Below, one piece after another: positions 1 to 4,962 of a stretch of DNA of 7,979 nt. Each line of letters opens with the position of its first letter. The stretch's first letter is position 1. This DNA is from an uncultured Eubacteriales bacterium (GTDB lineage: Bacteria; Bacillota; Clostridia; Oscillospirales; Oscillospiraceae): the NCBI GenBank assembly GCA_900551355.1, contig URVR01000074.1:1-7979 (forward strand). Direction: 5' to 3'. Below the pieces are notes generated by a model. The model had not been told where the DNA came from. It ran no database searches and saw only the letters and a program-made list of their open reading frames with translations. Both the position numbers and the translations under genes were made by a program.

Positions 1-46
1 AGATTCCTCTACGTCTCGTGGGCTCGGAGATGTGTATAAGAGACAG
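1..46 (+). other. Illumina Nextera i7 (Read 2 side) adapter, not genomic
   Basis: This is library-construction sequence left on the contig. Bases 1-4 (AGAT) match the end of the P7 primer. Bases 5-12 (TCCTCTAC) sit in the 8-base i7 index slot and, as I recall the Nextera set, correspond to N712. Bases 13-27 are the Read 2 overhang beginning GTCTCGTGGG, and bases 28-46 are the 19-bp Tn5 mosaic end finishing in AGAGACAG. The arrangement matches the kit oligonucleotide exactly. Translations through it give artefact peptides such as MCIRDR. Genomic sequence starts at about 47. Confidence 0.98.
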
Positions 47-927
47 ATCGTACACAGACCACCGCCCGGGCCATCTGGCTGCCCAAGGCGCTGCCGCTCC
101 ATCTGGAGCCGGCCTTCCGGGAGATCCACATGGGCGTGTGGGAGGATCATCCCTGGCACGAGCTGAACAAGCAGTACCCGGAGGAGATGTACCACTTCAA
201 CCGCCGGGTGGATCTGTGGCGCGTGGAGGGCGGCGAGACGGCCCAGCAGGTGCTGGACCGCTACATCCCCGCCCTGCACCGCATCGGCGCCGCCCATGAC
301 GGCGGCACCGTGGCGGTGTTCTCCCACGGCGCTGCGCTGCGCATCGTGCTGGGCACCTTGCAGGGCGTCCCACTCTCCGGCATCGGCGATACGCCCCACG
401 GCGACAACACCGCCGTGTCCCTGCTGACATGGGACGACGGGGCGCTCCGGGTGGAATACCGCGACGACAACAGCCACCTGACGGCGGAGGGCCTGTCCAC
501 CTTCGCGCGCCAGAGCTGGTGGCGCAGCGCCGACATGGTGGATCCCGGCGAGGACTACGTCCCCCTGCCGGAGGAGCTGCGTGACCGCTTTCACGTTCCC
601 GCCGGCGGCGAGGCCGTGGGCATCCGCTGCGGCGGGACGTTCATCGGCGCGCTGCAGCTCCTGCCGGAGGAGGCGCCGGGCGTGGGCCGTCTGGGCTGGT
701 ACTGGCTGGACCCCGCGTACCGCGGCACCGGCCACGGCATCGCCCCCATGGGCCGCGTACTGCTGTACTGGCGCCATCGCAGCGCGGAATACCTGCGCCT
801 GCGCTGCGGCGACAGGGAGCTGCGCCGGTTCTTCGCCCGCCTGGGCTTCTATCCGCTGGAAGGCGATGTGATGGAAAAGGACATCCGCGTCCAGCTGCCG
901 CCCATCCCGGCGGAATACCGTCCCTGA
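47..927 (+). CDS. Histidine phosphatase / GNAT acetyltransferase fusion, 5'-truncated
   Basis: This is the C-terminal 292 residues of a two-domain protein whose start lies beyond the contig end. The first half matches the phosphoglycerate-mutase-like histidine phosphatase family. The RTQTTA segment at 49-66 fits the family R-A-x-Q-T-A helix, the segment around 121-144 (REIHMGVWED) fits the E-x-x-x-G-x-W-E motif, and FSHGAAL, with the second catalytic His at 325-327, is the later active-site strand. The nucleophilic R-H-G motif should be on the missing N-terminus. From about 590 to the end the protein resembles a GNAT N-acetyltransferase: RGTGHG (721-738) fits the acetyl-CoA-binding R-x-x-G-x-G/A loop, and FFARLGFYPL near the C-terminus is the usual GNAT ending. 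Substrates of both halves are unknown. The in-frame ATG at 130 falls inside the phosphatase fold and is not the true start. The stop at 925-927 overlaps the Shine-Dalgarno of the next gene, so the two are probably co-transcribed. Confidence 0.88.
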
Positions 928-940
928 AAGGAGCTGCCCC

Positions 941-2920
941 GTGACAAGAGGCGAGATATTTCTGCCTGTCAGCCGCGAGGAGATGATCGAGCGCGGCTGG
1001 TATTACTATGATTTTCTGGTGGTCACCGCCGATGGCTACATCGACCACCCCAGCTTTGGCTCCACACTCATCGCCCGCCTGCTGGAAGCGGAGGGCTACC
1101 GCGTGGCCATTCTGGCCCAGCCGGACTGGCACTCGGCGGAGGCGTTCCGCGCCATGGGCAAGCCCCGGTACGGCGTGTTCATCGGCGGCGGCAATCTGGA
1201 CTCCATGGTGGCTCACTACACGGTGGCCAAGCGCCGCCGCACCCGGGATCTGTACAGCCCCGGCGGCGAAATGGGCCATCGGCCTGACCGCCCCACCATC
1301 GTCTACACCAACCGCGCCCGGGAGGCGTTCCCCGACATGCCCATCATCATCGGCGGGCTGGAGGCATCCCTGCGCCGCTTCGCCCACTACGACTACTGGG
1401 ACGACCGGGTGCGCCGCAGCATCCTGTTTGACGCCCCCGCCGACCTGCTGGTCTACGGCATGGGGGAGAGCGCCACGGCGGAGATCGCCCGCCGTCTCGC
1501 CAAAAAGACGCCGGTGCAGGAGATCACCGACGTACCCGGCACGGCCTACATCGCCGCCGACGACAGCGGCTGCCGCTTCCATAAGGCGCCCTGCCCCTCC
1601 TACGAGGAGGTCTGCGCCGATAAGGAGGCCTATGCCCGCGCCACGAAGATCCAGTACGACGAGCACGACCCCATCCGGGGCTGCGCCGTGCTCCAGCCCT
1701 GCGAGGGCCGCCTGCTGGTGGTGAATCCCCCGGCCCGCCCCCTGCGGCGGGAGGAGCTGGACCGCCTGTACGCCCTGCCCTACACCCGGGAGGTGCACCC
1801 CATGTACACCCAGGGCATCCCCGCCATCGAGGAGGTGCGGTTCTCCATCACCCACAACCGAGGCTGCTTCGGCGGCTGCAATTTCTGCGCCCTGGCCTTC
1901 CATCAGGGCCGCATGGTCACCAGCCGGTCCATCGACTCCGTGGTGGAGGAGGCGCAGCTGCTGGCGGAGGATCCCCAGTTCAAGGGCTACATCCACGATG
2001 TGGGCGGCCCCAGCGCCAACTTCCGCCACACCAGCTGCCAGAAGCAGAAGAAGTGCGGTATGTGCAAGAACCGCAGCTGCCTTGCCCCGGAGCCGTGTCC
2101 CAATCTGGACGCCGACCACTCCGAGTATACGCAGCTGCTGCAAAGGCTGCGGCAGCTGCCCAAGATCAAAAAGGTGTTCGTCCGTTCCGGCATCCGCTAC
2201 GACTACATGCTGCAGGACAAGAACCGGGACTTCTTCCGGGAGCTGGTGCAGTATCATATCTCCGGCCAGCTGAAGGTGGCACCGGAGCACTGCGTCAGCT
2301 CGGTGCTGGACTACATGGGCAAGCCCCACTTCGACGTGTTCCTGAAGTTCTGGCGGCAGTATAAGAAGCTCAACGAGCAGGACGGCACGGAGCAGTATCT
2401 GGTGCCCTACCTGATGTCCAGCCACCCCGGCTGCACCCTCAGCGACGCGGTGCAGCTGGCGGAGTTCCTCCACAGGAACGGCCGCACCCCTGAGCAGGTG
2501 CAGGATTTCTATCCCACCCCCGGCACCCTCTCCACCTGCATGTACTACACCGGCATCGACCCCCGCGATATGTCCCCCGTCTACGTGGCGCGGGACCCGA
2601 AGGACAAGGCCATGCAGCGCGCGCTGCTCCAGTGGTCACGTCCGGAAAAGCGTGCGCTGGTGGTGGAGGCGCTGGAGGAGACAGGCCGCACCGACCTCAT
2701 CGGCTACGGGAAGGAGTGCCTGCTGCGCCCCCGGAAGGGCGAGCCCTACGGCCAGCCGCCGGCCAAGCCGGAGAAGCCGGAGCGTCCCGCCCGCCGTCCC
2801 CGGAAGGAGACCGCGGGCAACCGGGGTCGCCGGGGCACGCCCACGGCGCGTCAGCCGGCGCAGAAGGGGAAAATGTCCCCGCGCAAAAAGGAAGCGTTTG
2901 CCAGAAAAAGGAAAAAATGA
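941..2920 (+). CDS. ygiQ: YgiQ family radical SAM protein
   Basis: A complete 659-residue member of the YgiQ (UPF0313) radical SAM family, whose reaction is not established. The GTG start at 941 is supported by AAAGGAG at 927-933 with a 7-nt spacer and by the expected N-terminus (FLPVSREEM, then GWYYYDFLVV). Residues from about 5 to 270 form the family N-terminal domain, with GGGNLDSMV and GGLEASLRR motifs. The radical SAM C-x3-C-x2-C cluster is C309, C313 and C316, ligating a [4Fe-4S] cluster that cleaves S-adenosylmethionine. A second Cys-rich stretch (C366, C372, C375, C380, C386) is typical of the family and could hold another metal site. The region after about residue 500 fits the DUF3362-type C-terminus. 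The last 60 or so residues are a very basic Lys/Arg/Pro tail, possibly nucleic-acid binding (inference). The protein is somewhat shorter than the E. coli homologue. It follows the phosphatase fusion by 13 nt and is followed at once by a terminator. Confidence 0.95.
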   Translation: MTRGEIFLPVSREEMIERGWYYYDFLVVTADGYIDHPSFGSTLIARLLEAEGYRVAILAQPDWHSAEAFRAMGKPRYGVFIGGGNLDSMVAHYTVAKRRRTRDLYSPGGEMGHRPDRPTIVYTNRAREAFPDMPIIIGGLEASLRRFAHYDYWDDRVRRSILFDAPADLLVYGMGESATAEIARRLAKKTPVQEITDVPGTAYIAADDSGCRFHKAPCPSYEEVCADKEAYARATKIQYDEHDPIRGCAVLQPCEGRLLVVNPPARPLRREELDRLYALPYTREVHPMYTQGIPAIEEVRFSITHNRGCFGGCNFCALAFHQGRMVTSRSIDSVVEEAQLLAEDPQFKGYIHDVGGPSANFRHTSCQKQKKCGMCKNRSCLAPEPCPNLDADHSEYTQLLQRLRQLPKIKKVFVRSGIRYDYMLQDKNRDFFRELVQYHISGQLKVAPEHCVSSVLDYMGKPHFDVFLKFWRQYKKLNEQDGTEQYLVPYLMSSHPGCTLSDAVQLAEFLHRNGRTPEQVQDFYPTPGTLSTCMYYTGIDPRDMSPVYVARDPKDKAMQRALLQWSRPEKRALVVEALEETGRTDLIGYGKECLLRPRKGEPYGQPPAKPEKPERPARRPRKETAGNRGRRGTPTARQPAQKGKMSPRKKEAFARKRKK

Positions 2921-2926
2921 CCCGTC

Positions 2927-2961
2927 GGGCGCCTGCCGTATCCGCAGGCGCCCACTTTTTT
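2927..2961 (+). terminator. Rho-independent terminator after ygiQ
   Basis: A perfect 10-bp GC-rich stem pairs 2927-2936 (GGGCGCCTGC) with 2944-2953 (GCAGGCGCCC) across a 7-nt loop. Two bases later comes a run of six T's (2956-2961). It begins 6 nt after the ygiQ stop and separates this transcription unit from the ATP synthase operon. No matching T-run exists for the opposite strand, so it looks one-directional. Confidence 0.95.
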
Positions 2962-2985
2962 GGACATTTCCCGCGGGCTGTCCTC

Positions 2986-3007
2986 TTTCCGGCTAAAAAC
3001 CCGGAAA
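2986..3007. repeat. Short inverted repeat upstream of the atp promoter
   Basis: TTTCCGG at 2986-2992 is the reverse complement of CCGGAAA at 3001-3007, separated by an A-rich 8-nt spacer. It lies about 30 bp upstream of the predicted -35 box. It lacks a T-run, so it is not a terminator. It could be a regulator site or chance; the sequence alone does not decide. Confidence 0.35.
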
Positions 3008-3035
3008 TATCTGGGCACATCTGACGAAAAAATGC

Positions 3036-3064
3036 TTGTGTTATATGCCTGTTTTTATTATAAT
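3036..3064 (+). promoter_or_regulatory. Sigma-A-type promoter of the atp operon
   Basis: A consensus -10 box TATAAT (3059-3064) lies 17 bp downstream of TTGTGT (3036-3041), which keeps the TTG core of the -35 consensus. The surroundings are strikingly AT-rich compared with the rest of the window. Transcription would start near 3071, giving a leader of roughly 138 nt before the atpB start. The preceding terminator makes this the likely main promoter for atpB onward. No other convincing promoter is visible inside the operon. Confidence 0.8.
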
Positions 3065-3130
3065 AAAAAACGAAGCGTCAAGATGCTGACCCGACGTGTA
3101 AAGATTTCGTTAAGGAACCTTTCCGCGCCG

Positions 3131-3158
3131 GGAGGATATCGTGCCGCAGGTGCCGTAA
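3131..3158 (+). other. Possible five-codon leader ORF in the atp 5' UTR
   Basis: GGAGG at 3131-3135 is a near-perfect Shine-Dalgarno placed 5 nt before a GTG at 3141. That GTG opens a reading frame of five codons (M-P-Q-V-P) ending in TAA at 3156-3158. Nothing else in the leader explains the strong ribosome-binding sequence about 75 nt before the atpB start. It could be a translated leader peptide, a ribosome standby site, or coincidence in a purine-rich stretch. Translation of it would disrupt the hairpin arm at 3141-3147. Confidence 0.22.
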
Positions 3159-3191
3159 ATACGACGCAGCGGCACAAAATCCCGATCGTAT
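3141..3191 (+). promoter_or_regulatory. Possible pseudoknot in the atpB leader RNA
   Basis: Two complementary pairs interlock here. GTGCCGC (3141-3147) pairs with GCGGCAC (3169-3175), and ATACGA (3159-3164), inside the loop of the first stem, pairs with TCGTAT (3186-3191) beyond it. That is the topology of an H-type pseudoknot with loops of 11, 4 and 10 nt. It ends two bases before the predicted atpB ribosome-binding site, so it could tune translation of the first operon gene. I recognise no known riboswitch or leader family, and short pairings of this kind can arise by chance. Confidence 0.25.
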
Positions 3192-3193
3192 GT

Positions 3194-3200
3194 GAAGGTG
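3194..3200 (+). promoter_or_regulatory. Ribosome-binding site of atpB
   Basis: GAAGGTG at 3194-3200 lies 8 nt before the ATG at 3209, and selects it over the long open frame extending upstream. The in-frame ATG at 3083 has no Shine-Dalgarno, and the peptide between 3083 and 3209 resembles nothing in subunit a. Confidence 0.65.
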
Positions 3201-3208
3201 ATAAAGGA

Positions 3209-4057
3209 ATGGAAAAAAAGAAGAAAACAAGGTTCATCGTGGGGTGGCTGCTGATCACGGCGGCCCTGCTGGCCGGTTCTCTGCTGATCCCGGGACACGG
3301 GAAGTCGGAATCGGTGCAGGAGGCCATGCGTGACGCGGTGCTCCACGGGACGAACCGCATCAGTCTATTTGGACTGAAGGACGTGAACCCCGCATACATA
3401 TCCTCGCTGGTGGTGGTGGGCGTCATCCTGCTGACGGCGCTGCTGCTGCGGCTGCTGGTGATCCCCCGGTTCAAGCTGGTGCCCGGCAAGCTGCAGATGG
3501 CCATCGAGACCGTGGTAGGTATGTTTGACGGCATGGCCAAGGGCAACAGCCCGCACCGCAACAAGTTTCTGGGCGCCTATATCTTCGGCGCCGGCGTGTA
3601 CATCTTTATCGGCACGCTGTTTGAGCTGTTCGGCTTTCAGGCCATCACCACCAACGGCCATACCATCGCCCTGCCGGCCCCGCTGTCCGACGTGAACGCC
3701 GCCATTTCTCTGGGCTGCCTGTCCTACGGCGTCATTCTGGTGGGCGGCATCGTGGCCAACGGCCTCAAGGGCGCGGGCAAGGCGCTGAAGGACTTCTCCC
3801 TGCCCATTTCCATGAGCTTTCGTATGTTCGGCGCGCTGCTCAGCGGCCTGCTGGTGACGGAGCTGGTCTACTACTATGTGACCCTGAGCTACGTGATCCC
3901 CGTGATCGTGGCGGTGCTGTTCACCCTGCTCCACGCGCTGATCCAGGCCTATGTGCTGACCACCCTGACCTCCATGTTCTACGGAGAGACCACGGAGAAG
4001 CACGCGCCCAAACCCAGGAAAACCAAAAAAGTCAAAGCTGAAACTGTAAATAACTGA
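3209..4057 (+). CDS. atpB: ATP synthase Fo subunit a
   Basis: Subunit a, 282 residues, is the membrane stator protein that forms the two ion half-channels beside the c-ring. The first hydrophobic segment is at about residues 9-28, with others near 62-84, 120-143, 163-184 and 197-258. The essential Arg is R205 in SFRMFG (E. coli R210), and Q246 in LIQAYV matches the conserved Gln of the last helix (E. coli Q252). DVNAAISLG at about 161-169 corresponds to the family D-x-N-T-x-L-A-L segment. Two conserved positions differ: the usual Asn of R-x-F-G-N is Ala209, and the position matching E. coli E219 is Leu214. The C-terminus is a basic tail (KPRKTKK) expected in the cytoplasm. The start at 3209 gives a normal N-terminus, whereas the longer open frame upstream does not. 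It is first in the operon, with no atpI in front. Its stop precedes the atpE start by 17 nt, and the atpE Shine-Dalgarno lies in that gap. Confidence 0.95.
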   Translation: MEKKKKTRFIVGWLLITAALLAGSLLIPGHGKSESVQEAMRDAVLHGTNRISLFGLKDVNPAYISSLVVVGVILLTALLLRLLVIPRFKLVPGKLQMAIETVVGMFDGMAKGNSPHRNKFLGAYIFGAGVYIFIGTLFELFGFQAITTNGHTIALPAPLSDVNAAISLGCLSYGVILVGGIVANGLKGAGKALKDFSLPISMSFRMFGALLSGLLVTELVYYYVTLSYVIPVIVAVLFTLLHALIQAYVLTTLTSMFYGETTEKHAPKPRKTKKVKAETVNN

Positions 4058-4074
4058 CGGAGGAAAGAGAGATC

Positions 4075-4446
4075 ATGAAGAAACTGTCCAATAAGAAGGC
4101 CATTGCCCTGCTGCTGTGCCTGGTGCTGGCCCTGACCGCACTGTTCACCGTTACCGCGTTCGCCGACACCGAGCCTGCCGCCGATGCCCCTGCCCAGACG
4201 GAGCAGACCACCGACAGCAGCGTTGACAGCGCCAAGGCCATGGCGTCCGCCATCGCCATCGGCATCGCCGCCGCCGGCGGCGCCATCGGCATGGGCATGG
4301 CCATTTCCAAGTCCGCTGAGGGTATCGCCCGTCAGCCGGAGGCCGAGGGCAAGATCCGCACCACCATGATGCTGGGCCTTGTGTTCCTGGAAACCGCCAT
4401 CATCTACGCCCTGCTGGTGGTCATCCTCATCATCTTTGTGCTGTAA
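4075..4446 (+). CDS. atpE: ATP synthase Fo subunit c with N-terminal signal peptide
   Basis: Subunit c, the proteolipid of the rotating ring, is 123 residues long against the usual 70-90. The surplus is an N-terminal signal peptide: basic MKKLSNKK, a hydrophobic core at about 9-26 and a good A-F-A cleavage site before D31. About 22 acidic, Thr/Ala-rich residues follow before helix 1. Helix 1 (about 54-80) has the Gly/Ala-rich packing face, the polar loop contains R86-Q87-P88, and helix 2 carries the ion-binding carboxylate E106 (FLETAIIY). By position against the Ilyobacter Na+ ring, Q32 is replaced by M73, S66 by T107 and T67 by A108, while Y70 is kept as Y111. Loss of the Gln favours proton coupling, but this is inference. 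Cleavage would expose the new N-terminus outside, consistent with normal c topology. Shine-Dalgarno GGAGGA at 4059-4064 with a 10-nt spacer supports the start. Confidence 0.95.
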   Translation: MKKLSNKKAIALLLCLVLALTALFTVTAFADTEPAADAPAQTEQTTDSSVDSAKAMASAIAIGIAAAGGAIGMGMAISKSAEGIARQPEAEGKIRTTMMLGLVFLETAIIYALLVVILIIFVL

Positions 4447-4464
4447 GAAACGGAGAGAGAAGCT

Positions 4465-4962
4465 ATGAACATCCCTCTGAATATTGATTGGCAGCAGATC
4501 CTGCTGCACCTGTTCAACTTCTCCATTCTGGTGGGCGGTCTGTACCTGCTGCTGTTCAAGCCGGTGAAGAACTTCATGGATAAGCGCGCCAAGCACTATC
4601 AGGACATGGAGACCGCCGCCGCGGAGCGCGAGAAGACCACCCGTGAGCTGGAGGCGTCCATGCAGCAGCGTCAGGCCGCGCTGGACGCGGAGCTGGACGA
4701 GAAGCGCGCCGCCGCCGCCCGGGAGGCCGAGGCCTATGCCCAGCAGCAGCGTGACGCCGCCCGCGAGCAGGCGGACAAGATCGTTGCCGCCGCCCGGGAG
4801 AACGCGGAGAATGACCGCAAGAAGATCGTGGCCGAGGCCAACCGCGAGGCCGTGTCCATCGCGGAGGCCGCCATGGAGAAGCTGCTGGCGAAGGAGACTT
4901 CCCACGCCTATGACGCGTTCGTGAACGCAGCCGAGGGGGAGGAGAAGCATGAGCACGAATGA
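4465..4962 (+). CDS. atpF: ATP synthase Fo subunit b
   Basis: Subunit b, 165 residues, is the peripheral stalk that holds F1 still against the c-ring. A single membrane helix lies at about residues 11-32 (LLHLFNFSILVGGLYLLLF). The typical FKPVKNFMDKR junction follows, then a long charged Ala/Glu/Arg/Gln-rich coiled coil from about 35 to 145. The C-terminus is an acidic/His tail (EEKHEHE). Length and layout are normal. Shine-Dalgarno GGAGA at 4452-4456 lies 8 nt before the ATG, which is 18 nt after the atpE stop. Its last 14 bases overlap the start of the next gene, suggesting translational coupling. In other bacteria the b C-terminus binds the delta C-terminal domain. Here that domain is fused to alpha, so b is the expected partner of the fusion. 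It is not a b-delta fusion of the actinobacterial kind. Confidence 0.95.
   Translation: MNIPLNIDWQQILLHLFNFSILVGGLYLLLFKPVKNFMDKRAKHYQDMETAAAEREKTTRELEASMQQRQAALDAELDEKRAAAAREAEAYAQQQRDAAREQADKIVAAARENAENDRKKIVAEANREAVSIAEAAMEKLLAKETSHAYDAFVNAAEGEEKHEHE
4938..4944 (+). promoter_or_regulatory. Ribosome-binding site of the delta-alpha fusion gene
   Basis: GGAGGAG at 4938-4944, inside the last codons of atpF, is placed 4-6 nt before the ATG at 4949. It shows that translation is meant to begin ahead of the delta-like segment. No comparable site is seen upstream of in-frame start codons near the alpha-like boundary (GTG at 5204 or 5240). Confidence 0.8.

Noticed and set aside
1..46. Tn5 transposon end as a sign of a natural mobile element
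   Set aside because: The 19-bp mosaic end is the engineered hyperactive form and is joined to Illumina overhang and index sequence, so it is a library adapter.
18..299. Apparent small protein beginning M-G-S-E-M-C-I-R-D-R
   Set aside because: Its start and first residues are translated Nextera adapter, and the rest is an off-frame reading of the phosphatase gene.
641..2473. 610-codon open frame on the - strand opposite the phosphatase fusion and ygiQ
   Set aside because: It lies antisense to well-recognised proteins, and its translation is a low-complexity Ala/Gly/Leu/Val/His mix typical of the shadow of GC-biased codons.
3190..3195. ATG immediately followed by TGA just before the atpB ribosome-binding site
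   Set aside because: A start-stop element is possible, but it has no Shine-Dalgarno at a proper distance and such six-base strings arise easily by chance.
2960..3208. N-terminal extension of atpB from the upstream open frame
   Set aside because: It begins in the terminator T-run and spans the promoter. The start at 3209 has the ribosome-binding site and a normal subunit a N-terminus.
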